This document shows, one piece after another, positions 35,277-43,881 of a stretch of 64,000 bases of DNA. Numbering within the stretch: the first letter of the stretch is position 1; every line of letters starts with the position of its first letter. The DNA is taken from contig CADCKQ010000006.1 in the NCBI GenBank assembly GCA_902802045.1, forward strand, positions 1 through 64,000, given 5' to 3'. The notes under the pieces were generated by a model. The model was not told the DNA's origin. It ran no database searches and was given only the letters and a program-made list of their open reading frames with translations. The translations under genes and the position numbers were made by a program. This DNA comes from Oscillospiraceae bacterium. Its GTDB lineage: Bacteria; Bacillota; Clostridia; Oscillospirales; Oscillospiraceae.

Positions 35277-37715
35277 ATGAAATTCGGCCATTTTGATGAT
35301 TTAAACAAAGAATACGTTATAACTGCCCCGGATACACCTCTTCCCTGGATCAATTACCTCGGAAATGAGGATTTCTTTACCATATTATCCAACACATGCG
35401 GAGGTTACAGCTTCTATCGTGACGCACGTCTGCGCCGTCTGACCCGTTACCGCTACAACAATTGCCCTCTGGATTCCGAAGGCTTTCATATCTATATTAA
35501 GGACGGAGATTTGATCTGGAATCCCGGCTGGCAGCCTGTTAAGACTCCGCTTGATTCTTACTGCTGCCGCCACGGTCTCGGATACTCGGTCATCTCCGGT
35601 GAAAAGAACGGCCTTTCTGCAAAACAGGAGTTTATCGTTCCTATGGGCAATAACTGCCTACTGATGCGTGTGACATGCGAGAATAAGAGCGGTGCTTACA
35701 AAAGCTTTTCTCTTTTTCCTTATTTGGAGTTTTGTCTTTGGGATGCTTTGGACGACTCCTCAAATTTCCAGAGAAATTATTCAACCGGTGAAGTTGAAGT
35801 CTCCGGCAACGCCATTTATCATAAGACTGAATACAGGGAGAGGCGCAATCACTATGCCGTTTTTTGGGCCAACCGTGATCCGGCAGGCTTTGACACTTCG
35901 AGAGATTCTTTCATAGGCACGTACGGCAGCCCTGCAGTTCCTGATGCTGTGATATCCGGATACTGCAGAAATTCTGTGGCTCACGGCTGGCAGCCGATAG
36001 CTGCTCAGCAGTTTGATATCACACTGGGTCCCGGTGAGACAGACAGTCTGATATTTGGCTTGGGATATATAGAAAACTCCGATGATGACAAATGGGAAGA
36101 ACCCGGAATAATTAATAAAACTCAGGCCAAGCAAATGATATCCGAATACGATTCAGTTGAAGCTTTCAGCCGTGCCTTCAATGATCTTCACGATTATTGG
36201 GAAAAGCTGCTTTCGAATTACCGTATCTCTTCTTCGGTTGAGAAGCTGGACCGTATGGTTAATATCTGGAATCAATATCAGTGCATGGTTACTTTTAACA
36301 TGAGCCGGTCTGCGAGCTATTTTGAAAGCGGTATGGGGCGCGGAATGGGATTTCGCGATTCCTGCCAGGATCTGTTCGGCTTTGTTCACATGATACCTGA
36401 GCGGGCCAGAGAGCGTATACTGGATATAGCATCCACCCAACTTCCGGACGGGAGTGCGTACCATCAGTACCAGCCTCTCACAAAGAAAGGAAATCTGGCT
36501 GTGGGGAGCGGCTTCAACGACGATCCTCTGTGGCTCATTGCAGGTACGGACGCATACCTCCGTGAGACGGGGGATTGGAGTATTCTCAACGAATCAGTCG
36601 ATTTTGACAATGACGCCTCGCTTGCGCAGCCCCTGATCGAGCACTTGCGTCGCAGTTTTTCTTTTACGGCATCACATCTCGGTCCGCACGGTCTTCCGCT
36701 GATAGGAAGAGCTGACTGGAACGATTGCCTTAATTTGAACTGTTTTTCCGAACATCCCGGCGAAAGCTTCCAGATCACGGGAGCGAATGAAGGACCTGTA
36801 GCTGAAAGTGTTTTTATTGCCGGAATGTTTGTAAAATACGGCAAGGCATGGGCTGATATTCTGCGCCATATGAAACTGGATTTAGAAGCAGCAGAAGCAG
36901 AAGCTGCTGTCTTAAGCATGGAAAAAACCGTTCTTGAGCACGGTTGGGACGGAGAATGGTTCAGAAGAGCCTATGACGCTTTCGGACATGTTGTCGGAGG
37001 CCGTGACTGTGACGAGGGGCAGATCTTCCTGGAGCCTCAGGGAATGTGCGTAATGGCAGAAATAGGAAAAGACAGCGGAGAAGCGGAAAAAGCTCTGGAG
37101 AGCGTTCAAAAATATCTTGATACAAAATACGGAGTCGTTTTACTCACCCCTGCTTATACACGTTATCGTCTGGAACTTGGTGAGATAAGCAGCTATCCTC
37201 CCGGATATAAGGAAAATGCCGGAATATTCTGCCATAACAACCCTTGGATCACATGCGCCGAAACAGTTCTGGGGCACGGCAACAGGGCATTTGAAACATA
37301 TTCCCGCATTTGCCCGTCTTATACTGAAGATATCAGCGATATCCATCGTACCGAACCGTATGTATACAGTCAGATGATTGCCGGTAAAGACGCTGCCAGT
37401 TTCGGAGAAGCAAAAAACAGCTGGCTTACAGGAACTGCCGCCTGGACTTTTCTCAGTATCAGCCAGGCAATTCTTGGAATTAAGCCTACATTGGACGGGC
37501 TCCTGATCGATCCCTGCATTCCTGCGGACTGCAAAGGATATAGCGTATCGCGCAGATACAGAGGAGCAGTATACAATATAACTGTTAAAAATCCTGCTTC
37601 AGTTGAGCATGGCATAAAGGAAATCCGCTTAAACGGCGATATCTGCCATAACAATCTTTTACCGCTCCTTCCCTCAGGTGAAACCGCCGACGTGCAGGTC
37701 ATCATGGGCGCGTGA
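35277..37715 (+). CDS. Cellobiose phosphorylase (GH94)
   Basis: An 812-residue cytoplasmic GH94 enzyme. [29 protein letters not shown]-type start, [16 protein letters not shown], the catalytic-acid block RADWNDCLN and the C-terminal ([16 protein letters not shown]) match cellobiose phosphorylases, which convert cellobiose and phosphate to glucose-1-phosphate and glucose. The ATG at 35277 has GGGAG 7 bp upstream; the ATG at 35271 is too close. It is divergent from the ABC operon, and both are probably under the same LacI regulator. Other beta-glucan disaccharides remain possible. Confidence 0.92.
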   Translation: MKFGHFDDLNKEYVITAPDTPLPWINYLGNEDFFTILSNTCGGYSFYRDARLRRLTRYRYNNCPLDSEGFHIYIKDGDLIWNPGWQPVKTPLDSYCCRHGLGYSVISGEKNGLSAKQEFIVPMGNNCLLMRVTCENKSGAYKSFSLFPYLEFCLWDALDDSSNFQRNYSTGEVEVSGNAIYHKTEYRERRNHYAVFWANRDPAGFDTSRDSFIGTYGSPAVPDAVISGYCRNSVAHGWQPIAAQQFDITLGPGETDSLIFGLGYIENSDDDKWEEPGIINKTQAKQMISEYDSVEAFSRAFNDLHDYWEKLLSNYRISSSVEKLDRMVNIWNQYQCMVTFNMSRSASYFESGMGRGMGFRDSCQDLFGFVHMIPERARERILDIASTQLPDGSAYHQYQPLTKKGNLAVGSGFNDDPLWLIAGTDAYLRETGDWSILNESVDFDNDASLAQPLIEHLRRSFSFTASHLGPHGLPLIGRADWNDCLNLNCFSEHPGESFQITGANEGPVAESVFIAGMFVKYGKAWADILRHMKLDLEAAEAEAAVLSMEKTVLEHGWDGEWFRRAYDAFGHVVGGRDCDEGQIFLEPQGMCVMAEIGKDSGEAEKALESVQKYLDTKYGVVLLTPAYTRYRLELGEISSYPPGYKENAGIFCHNNPWITCAETVLGHGNRAFETYSRICPSYTEDISDIHRTEPYVYSQMIAGKDAASFGEAKNSWLTGTAAWTFLSISQAILGIKPTLDGLLIDPCIPADCKGYSVSRRYRGAVYNITVKNPASVEHGIKEIRLNGDICHNNLLPLLPSGETADVQVIMGA

Positions 37716-37777
37716 TCTCTTTTCCCGGGAAAAAACATTTGCCTTGCAGTACTGACATACAAAAAACGGAAATAACG

Positions 37778-37804
37778 AAACATGCCGGAGACGGCATGTT
37801 TCGC
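37778..37804 (+). terminator. Terminator of the GH94 gene
   Basis: AAACATGCCG pairs with CGGCATGTTT around GAGA, followed by CGCTTTATT; about 63 bp after the stop. Confidence 0.65.
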
Positions 37805-37862
37805 TTTATTATACGGGACAGGATAAGCACATATACTGTCCGTTTTGCCAAAAAGGTGCAAT

Positions 37863-37896
37863 CATCTCCGGTACCGCATATCGGGCACCGGAGATG
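37863..37896 (-). terminator. Hairpin downstream of the second ABC operon
   Basis: CATCTCCGGT/ACCGGAGATG, a 10-bp perfect stem with a 14-nt loop, lies 45 bp after the permease stop on the minus strand. The T-tract CCTTTTT comes 6 nt later than ideal. Confidence 0.55.
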
Positions 37897-37941
37897 TGAA
37901 GATATATTCGATTGCATAAACGGTCGAGAACAGATCCGACC

Positions 37942-38802
37942 TCAGCCTTTGACGGCGCCAGAGGTCATGCCGGAGATGACCTGCTCCTGGAATATAATAT
38001 ATCCGAGAATCGAAGGCACTATCGAAACAACGATCGCAGCATACATGGAGACATAGTCTGTGGAAAACTGATTTGTGAAGTAACGTATGCCGACCTGAAT
38101 GGTACGGAGCTTCTCGGAAGAAACGATCAGATTCGCGAAAACGAATTCGTTCCAGCAGGTCAGGAACTCAAATGTCGCGGCGGTCACTATTCCCGTACGG
38201 GACAGAGGCAGTATCACATGGAAGAATCTGCCCATAAAACCGGCTCCGTCTATATACGCAGCCTCTTCGATCTCCATAGGAATGGAGTCCATAAGACCTT
38301 TTATAAGGAACGTGGACATGGGTATGCCTATTGCAGAGTACAGAAGGATCAGTCCCCCGTAAGTGTTGTAAAGACCGAGCCTGTTGATGATAACGAAGTA
38401 CGGAACCATCAGCGCGTTTAATGGTATGAGAATGCCCGTGGTAAAAAGCGTATAGTAGTTGTCTCTGCCTTTAAAGCGGAATCTGGACATGCAGTACGCG
38501 CTGAGTGAAGCTACGAGGACGTTAAACAGCGTTGCGGCAATGCCCACGAACACCGAGTTCAGAAGCATTCTGCCGAGCCCCGCGACAGTGAGGGCATTTG
38601 TATAGTTCTGCCACTGAGGTGTCTTGGGAAGTGAGAACGGGTTTCCCGCCAGGAATTCACCGTTTGTCTTCAACGATGACATGAACAGCCAGAAAAGCGG
38701 GAAAAGAGCATATACCGTAAAGAATACTATAAGTATCCAGCGGATTATCTGGAGCAAGAGTTCCTTTCCGGTGAGCTTTGCATGAACTTTATTCGTGTTC
38801 AT
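37942..38802 (-). CDS. CUT1 ABC permease (MalG-like) of the sulfoquinovose locus
   Basis: A 286-residue membrane protein with six predicted segments and the EAA loop (EEAAYIDGAGFMGRFFHVILPLSRTG). The start overlaps the upstream permease stop by 4 bp. It is the last gene of the arm that begins with the isomerase at 45222, so the importer may bring in sulfoquinovosyl glycerol or a related glycoside. Confidence 0.9.
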   Translation of the reverse strand: MNTNKVHAKLTGKELLLQIIRWILIVFFTVYALFPLFWLFMSSLKTNGEFLAGNPFSLPKTPQWQNYTNALTVAGLGRMLLNSVFVGIAATLFNVLVASLSAYCMSRFRFKGRDNYYTLFTTGILIPLNALMVPYFVIINRLGLYNTYGGLILLYSAIGIPMSTFLIKGLMDSIPMEIEEAAYIDGAGFMGRFFHVILPLSRTGIVTAATFEFLTCWNEFVFANLIVSSEKLRTIQVGIRYFTNQFSTDYVSMYAAIVVSIVPSILGYIIFQEQVISGMTSGAVKG

Positions 38803-39707
38803 TTCATGCCCCCCTTTCTCTTCTTCACCTGCCTCGTCTCCTGCTTTCCGTTAAAGAGGAGTCTCAGCGAGACAATAAAAATTATTCCGACAATGATCAG
38901 GATCGCTGCCGAGGCCGAGGCCATCCCGTAGTTGGGTTCCTGCAGTTTTTTATACATATACAGGACAATGGTGGACGTCGTATTCGCTGGCTGCCCGTTT
39001 GTAAGCATATACACCTGCTCAAACTGTCTCAAGCCCATGACCGAGGCGAGAGTTACGCAGGTCGCGAGCGAGGTCTTTCTTATCAGCGGGATCGTGATAT
39101 GTATGGCCTGCTGAAATTCTGTCGCGCCATCTATCGTTGCGGCTTCATAGTATGATTCGTCTATAGTCGTGATATCGGCCATCATGATGACCATATAATA
39201 ACCAATATAGAAGACCCAATAGATAAGCACTGCGGGAAAGGCTGTCTCTATAGTACCGAGCCAGTCTCTGGCAAGGTCGCCCCTTCCGAAGAGAGTAAGG
39301 AGTCCGTTTAAAAGACCCGTGTTGGCATTGTATATAGCTCTCCACAGCATGGCAAGCGCGATGCCGGATATGACCTGCGGAAGGAAATACACCGTTCTGA
39401 AAAACTTCCAGCCTTTTGGTTTGCGCGAGAGGATAATAGCCATGACCATGGCGATGGGCACCTGTATAAAACCCGCGACCAGTGCCCAGATAACATTATT
39501 CAGTACGGATCTTAAAAATGCCTTATCTTTGAACAAAAGAGCGAAATTTCTGATTCCTCTGAACTCCGGGTCCGTTATTCCGTTCCATTTGAAGAAGGAA
39601 ACGACGACGACATATACGACCGGTATCACGAAGAACAGAAGCATCATGATAAGGGCGGGAGCCATAAAGGCTATCAGAGGACCTTTATCGTTTCGGGTAA
39701 GCCTCAA
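38799..39707 (-). CDS. CUT1 ABC permease (MalF-like) of the sulfoquinovose locus
   Basis: A 302-residue permease with six segments and the EAA motif (YEAATIDGATEFQQAIHITIPLIRK). The start codon is TTG at 39705-39707, supported by GGAGG 7 bp upstream and the absence of a nearby ATG. It lies after the binding-protein gene, with an intercistronic hairpin between them. Confidence 0.9.
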   Translation of the reverse strand: MRLTRNDKGPLIAFMAPALIMMLLFFVIPVVYVVVVSFFKWNGITDPEFRGIRNFALLFKDKAFLRSVLNNVIWALVAGFIQVPIAMVMAIILSRKPKGWKFFRTVYFLPQVISGIALAMLWRAIYNANTGLLNGLLTLFGRGDLARDWLGTIETAFPAVLIYWVFYIGYYMVIMMADITTIDESYYEAATIDGATEFQQAIHITIPLIRKTSLATCVTLASVMGLRQFEQVYMLTNGQPANTTSTIVLYMYKKLQEPNYGMASASAAILIIVGIIFIVSLRLLFNGKQETRQVKKRKGGMK

Positions 39708-39759
39708 GATATCACCTCCGTTATTGGAAACTCAAAAGCAGCGTCAGAATTTGAAATAA

Positions 39760-39782
39760 GGGAGCGGAATTATTCCGCTCCC
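39760..39782 (-). promoter_or_regulatory. Intercistronic hairpin between binding protein and permease genes
   Basis: GGGAGCGGAA/TTCCGCTCCC, a perfect 10-bp stem with a 3-nt loop and no T-tract, 20 bp after the binding-protein stop. It is at the same position as the hairpin in the other ABC operon (32479-32524). Confidence 0.6.
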
Positions 39783-39801
39783 TGTGAGAAAATGCGGTGT
39801 G

Positions 39802-41130
39802 TTATGCTGCGTTGTCTATTGCAGTCTGGAGCTGGTCCACAAAGCCCTGTGCGTCGACCTGGCCGAGCACCAGAGCAGAGACTGCTGCGGGGAATGCGCT
39901 TTCATAAGCGGGGCCGAAGTTCGCGTCTACAGCCAGAACCGTGAAAGCCGCGTCCTTCTTTATTTCCGCGAATTTCTGGGCAATAACGGTCGTATCCTCA
40001 GACGGCTCGTAGTTTACAAAGAACATCGAGCCTGCGGAAGCGGACCACGTCTGCATACGGTCGGGATCCGTGATGTACTGGAGGAATTTTACAACCGCAG
40101 CTTCCTTGGCGGGATCGTCCTGCTTAGCAGCGAGGATGAAGCTCTGAACTTTGGTTACAAGCCCGCCCTGGCCTTTGCCGCCGACCCATTCGGGGTTGGC
40201 CGCCACGTCACAGACATCAGCGAGAAGGACTCCGTCCTTTGCGTTGTCTTCCTTGTAGAGGTTGCCGATCCACCAGGGTCCGTTGAGGTAGAGTGCCGTA
40301 TCCTGGGCGATCCAGTGACCGTTCACATCGCCTGCACCTGCAGAGATTGCTCCGTCGAAGGTGTAATCATACATTCTCTTAAGAACGTCTGCTGCTTCAA
40401 CGAAAGCGGGGTCGGAGAGGCCGTTTTCAAAAGCTTCCTTGCCACCGATTGCCTGAACAAGAGCCGAGTACCACAGCATCGAGGTCCAGGCGTTCTCTCC
40501 CGCCATCTGGCCGACTGCGTTGTAGCCTGCCGCTTTGATGTCGTCGAACATCTCAAACATCTCGTCCCAGTTTGCGGGGAAGGTCTCCCATCCTGCTTCC
40601 TTGAGGATCTCGACGTTGTAAACTATCGGGAAGATCGCGCTTTCAAAGGGAATAACAGCGGTTACGCCGTCATAGGTATAGCTGTCGAACGTGCCAGTTG
40701 CGAAAGTATCTCTCCAGCCGCCGTCAAGGTAAGGCGTGAAGTCCATGAATTTGCCGGACGCGGTATAGAGCTCTACGTCTGCAGCGGTATCCATCGTGCA
40801 GATATCGGGAACTTCGCCTGCCGTTACAAGAGTTCTTATCTTGTCGCGGTATGCCTGGTAGTCTGTCTGCTCTTCAATAACGACTTTGATCTGTCCTTCA
40901 TTTTCCTTGTTGAAGGAATCTACCATCTCTGCAAAATATGCAGCTTTCGAGTCTGTGCCGACCCAGATGCAGGGGAAGTTGATCGTTATCTCTTTTGCTG
41001 CCTCAGCGGGAGCTGCTTCCTGCGCCGCGGGAGCTGCTTCCTGTGCCGCAGGAGCTGCTGCGGACTGGCCGCAGGCTGCCAGAGCGAAGATCATCGCAAG
41101 AGCGAGAATAAGTGCGAGGAATTTCTTCAT
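39802..41130 (-). CDS. Sugar-binding lipoprotein, candidate sulfoquinovoside receptor
   Basis: A 442-residue lipoprotein with signal MKKFLALILALAMIFALAACG (lipobox LAAC, Cys at residue 20), an AAPAAQE linker and a family 1 solute-binding domain (CIWVGTDSKAAYFAEMVDSFNKE, ALYLNGPWWIGNLY). Its promoter region contains TTTAATTAAA (41196-41205), a motif repeated at the transketolase promoter. Placement next to a GH31 sulfoquinovosidase makes a sulfoquinovosyl glycoside the best guess for the ligand. The sequence alone does not prove it. Confidence 0.88.
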   Translation of the reverse strand: MKKFLALILALAMIFALAACGQSAAAPAAQEAAPAAQEAAPAEAAKEITINFPCIWVGTDSKAAYFAEMVDSFNKENEGQIKVVIEEQTDYQAYRDKIRTLVTAGEVPDICTMDTAADVELYTASGKFMDFTPYLDGGWRDTFATGTFDSYTYDGVTAVIPFESAIFPIVYNVEILKEAGWETFPANWDEMFEMFDDIKAAGYNAVGQMAGENAWTSMLWYSALVQAIGGKEAFENGLSDPAFVEAADVLKRMYDYTFDGAISAGAGDVNGHWIAQDTALYLNGPWWIGNLYKEDNAKDGVLLADVCDVAANPEWVGGKGQGGLVTKVQSFILAAKQDDPAKEAAVVKFLQYITDPDRMQTWSASAGSMFFVNYEPSEDTTVIAQKFAEIKKDAAFTVLAVDANFGPAYESAFPAAVSALVLGQVDAQGFVDQLQTAIDNAA

Positions 41131-41195
41131 TTTGTTTTCTCCTTTTTATTCTATTTAACGGCTTATGCCCTTAAATGCGTCTAATACTTAACAGG

Positions 41196-41221
41196 TTTAA
41201 TTAAAAGAGTTAATTAATTTG
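41196..41221. promoter_or_regulatory. TTTAATTAAA motif upstream of the binding-protein gene
   Basis: TTTAATTAAA at 41196-41205 followed by TTAATTAATTT at 41211-41221. The same 10-bp palindrome occurs at 45402-45411. It is a candidate operator of the ROK regulator encoded at 49758. AT-rich context weakens the case. Confidence 0.35.
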
Positions 41222-41349
41222 TTATAAAAGAACGGGCCAAATCCCTTGGCTGTTATTATAAATAAAAACCTTGAGGAAAACAATTGTTGATAACTTACAA
41301 AAATTTACCTGGATTTTTGGATATTTTGCACAATTATGCAATTCTTCTG

Positions 41350-43233
41350 TCAATTGAAATCGGATGCTATTTGTTCAAACAGTTCTTTGAATGCTGATTC
41401 TTTTCTATAAAAAACCGGTGTTTTGCCCAAGGGAGCCTTGATTCTGATATTTCCCGAAGCGAAGCTTTCTCCGCTCCAGAGATACACCCATTCCCCTTCC
41501 GGAAGCCATAGTGTTCTCTCATTCGCTCCCTCCCTTACGACAGGCGCGACAAGCATATCGTCTCCGAGCAGATAGGAGTAATTGTCCCTCTCCCAGGCTC
41601 TGCTGTCCTCCGAAGCGAAGAAGAGCGGGCGCATGACGGGGACCCCCAGTTCGGAGTTTATCATTACGCATTCCCGAATGTATGGCAGCAGCGCGGTATG
41701 AAGCTTTGAAAGCCTGCCTGCCTTTTTCATAGTATCTTCATCGCTGTAGACCTGGAAATTGCTCTCGGGACGGTTGCCTTCATGGGTGCGCATGATAGGG
41801 GTAAAGGCTGCGAACTCAAGCCACCTCAGAAGGAGTTCTTTCGAGCGTCGGAGGCCGAAAAGCGAGGTGTAGCCGCCCGCGTCGGAGCCGTGAAGGCCGA
41901 AGCCGCTCATTCCCGCCGTAAGGGCTGCGGTGATCACCGAGGGCAGACCGTCGTCGTCGCTCCAGTCGACGCACTGGTCTCCCGCCCAAAGAAATGTCGA
42001 ATACTTTCCGCTGCCGGAAAAGCCGGAGCGCATAAAGAACACGCAGTCACCCAAGAGACCGGCTTCCTCCACCGCCTCCCTGTTGCATTTTGCCCAGAGA
42101 AACGGCCACAGGTTGTGGACCTCAAGACCTGTCCTTCCCCCGGCGCAGACTGCATCCGCAGGAAGATACTCTCCGAAATCCGCCATCCAGCCCTTGAATC
42201 CCATGCCTGCAAGGTTTTCTTTTATGACATTTTTATACCAGGCGAAGGCCTCTTCTGAGCAGAGATCAACCACTCCGCAATCGAACTCGCCGAAATCAAA
42301 AAGATAGTCTTCCCCGGCGGCGTTTTTTACAAAAAATCCGTTTTTCTTTGCCTCATTGAAAAGTGCTCCGCCTTCGACAAGATAGGGATTTATATAGCCA
42401 AGCCATCTTGTGGCGGGATCTGAGGCTATAAGAGTGTCAAGGCCGGGGTACATTTCTTTGTTCCATTTCCAGTCCCACTGGAGACGTTTCCCGAAGGAAG
42501 TGACCCGCTTTCCTTCCCAGTCCTGGATCCACACGGCCGAAACGTCCATTCCTTCGCTCCTGCAATTTTGAAGGAGTTTTGTTACTCTTTCCGTTCCCCC
42601 CTGAACTCCGAGCCAGACGCCTTCCATTGCCCAATCGGGAAGCCGGGGCTGGCGTCCGAGAAGCCCGGTGAGAGAAATAAGCAGCTCCCTGTACGAATCC
42701 GCAAAGCCGAAGACGAACTCGGCTCTGTTTGCCCAGACACATACCTCATGGTAATCGCTGCTTCTGAAGTCGAGCTCGGAGTATTCGGAGTTCATCAGGT
42801 GGAAGAAGTATTTCCCGGAAGAGACAAAGGTTGGCTGGGGGAAGAACGTGGTGTGGTAATCCCCTCCCCCTCCGTCAGATTCATTTGAAAGGCGTGTGAT
42901 CTCGGTTAAGGGATTGCGTCCGACTCCCTGCTCGCGGGTCCATATCGGAAAGAGCCTTCCTCTGAGATCGAGGCAGGAAAACTGCTCCCCGCCTCCGGTA
43001 ACACGTTCTGAAGGTTCTGCCGGTATCCGTATCCATATTCTGTTTATGCTCTTATCCCTGCATGAAAGACTGATTCTTGTGAGTCCTTTATCTTCTGATA
43101 CAGCAACACTTATATCATCGTTACCCGCTTCTTTGCGAAACAGTATTTTATCGGAGATATTGAAATTTCCCCGATACATTGAAATGTTTTCTTTTCCTCT
43201 TCCGATGTAATATCTGATTTCAGATATGTCCAT
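41350..43233 (-). CDS. yihQ: Sulfoquinovosidase (GH31, YihQ-like)
   Basis: A 627-residue GH31 enzyme, cytoplasmic, with no signal peptide. It hydrolyses alpha-sulfoquinovosides such as sulfoquinovosyl glycerol. Compared from memory with E. coli YihQ, the nucleophile is Asp352 (GWMADFGEYLP) and the acid/base Asp419 (WAGDQCVDWS). The five residues that recognise the sulfonate sugar in YihQ (Gln262, Gln288, Arg301, Trp304, Tyr508) are all found at a constant offset: Gln211, Gln237, Arg250, Trp253, Tyr455. This separates it from alpha-glucosidases and xylosidases. The gene follows a DUF624 gene by 15 bp and leads toward an ABC importer. Confidence 0.92.
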   Translation of the reverse strand: MDISEIRYYIGRGKENISMYRGNFNISDKILFRKEAGNDDISVAVSEDKGLTRISLSCRDKSINRIWIRIPAEPSERVTGGGEQFSCLDLRGRLFPIWTREQGVGRNPLTEITRLSNESDGGGGDYHTTFFPQPTFVSSGKYFFHLMNSEYSELDFRSSDYHEVCVWANRAEFVFGFADSYRELLISLTGLLGRQPRLPDWAMEGVWLGVQGGTERVTKLLQNCRSEGMDVSAVWIQDWEGKRVTSFGKRLQWDWKWNKEMYPGLDTLIASDPATRWLGYINPYLVEGGALFNEAKKNGFFVKNAAGEDYLFDFGEFDCGVVDLCSEEAFAWYKNVIKENLAGMGFKGWMADFGEYLPADAVCAGGRTGLEVHNLWPFLWAKCNREAVEEAGLLGDCVFFMRSGFSGSGKYSTFLWAGDQCVDWSDDDGLPSVITAALTAGMSGFGLHGSDAGGYTSLFGLRRSKELLLRWLEFAAFTPIMRTHEGNRPESNFQVYSDEDTMKKAGRLSKLHTALLPYIRECVMINSELGVPVMRPLFFASEDSRAWERDNYSYLLGDDMLVAPVVREGANERTLWLPEGEWVYLWSGESFASGNIRIKAPLGKTPVFYRKESAFKELFEQIASDFN

Positions 43234-43248
43234 AATTATTATTCTTCC

Positions 43249-43875
43249 TTATTCGTTATACCATTTGTCGTCATTTGTATCATCAATGATATCCGTTAGT
43301 TCCTTAAGCCCGGGCTCTATAAGGAAGCTGATGATAATGCAGACAGGTCCCGGCAGTATCGGCAGCAGATATGGCACAAGAAATGCGATAGACGCCGTAA
43401 GAGCCGCCAAAAGAATACAGACTATTGTCTGAGCTATATGTCTTATGCTCATATACAGAGCTGTTTTCCATATCTGCCCAAACCTCAGCGCAATTCTCGA
43501 GATTAAAGGAAACAGCCATGGCAACAGGACAAGAGCGGGAATAGCAAATATTATCGCCACCGCAGAAGACGGTTCGCTGCTTCCCCGCATCTGGCCAAGG
43601 GCAAAAGCATTGGCGATTCCTAACGCGACATATAAAAGAATACACAAATGACATGCCGTCGCCTGCTTGAAATTGGAAGCAAAAGAGGAGAAGAAGCTCT
43701 TTGTCGTTCTTCCCCTTTCATGCCTTATGCATTTGACGACGGTGTAGTAAAAGGCACAGCACGAAGCCCCCGCCGTTATAACAGGCAGGCAGAGGAGGAT
43801 CCAGAGGATCCCCGCCCAGAGCAGATCGATCACTCTGGTCGCGGCTTCATATATTTTCAGGCCTTTTCCCTTCAT
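43249..43875 (-). CDS. DUF624/YesL-family membrane protein
   Basis: A 208-residue membrane protein with about five hydrophobic segments, starting MKGKGLKIYEAATRVIDLLWAG, a family hallmark region, and a short acidic C-terminus. YesL-type proteins accompany CUT1 sugar transport operons in Firmicutes; their function is not established. Here it sits between the isomerase (6 bp) and the sulfoquinovosidase (15 bp), so it belongs to the sulfosugar operon. Confidence 0.8.
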   Translation of the reverse strand: MKGKGLKIYEAATRVIDLLWAGILWILLCLPVITAGASCCAFYYTVVKCIRHERGRTTKSFFSSFASNFKQATACHLCILLYVALGIANAFALGQMRGSSEPSSAVAIIFAIPALVLLPWLFPLISRIALRFGQIWKTALYMSIRHIAQTIVCILLAALTASIAFLVPYLLPILPGPVCIIISFLIEPGLKELTDIIDDTNDDKWYNE

Positions 43876-43881
43876 CGGTCA

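Noticed and set aside
39784-41184. Long plus-strand ORF of 466 codons opposite the binding-protein gene
   Set aside because: It is the antisense shadow of a clear lipoprotein gene with signal peptide and ribosome site.
41350-43233. GH31 gene as alpha-glucosidase or alpha-xylosidase
   Set aside because: All five sulfoquinovose-recognition positions of YihQ are present at constant offsets.
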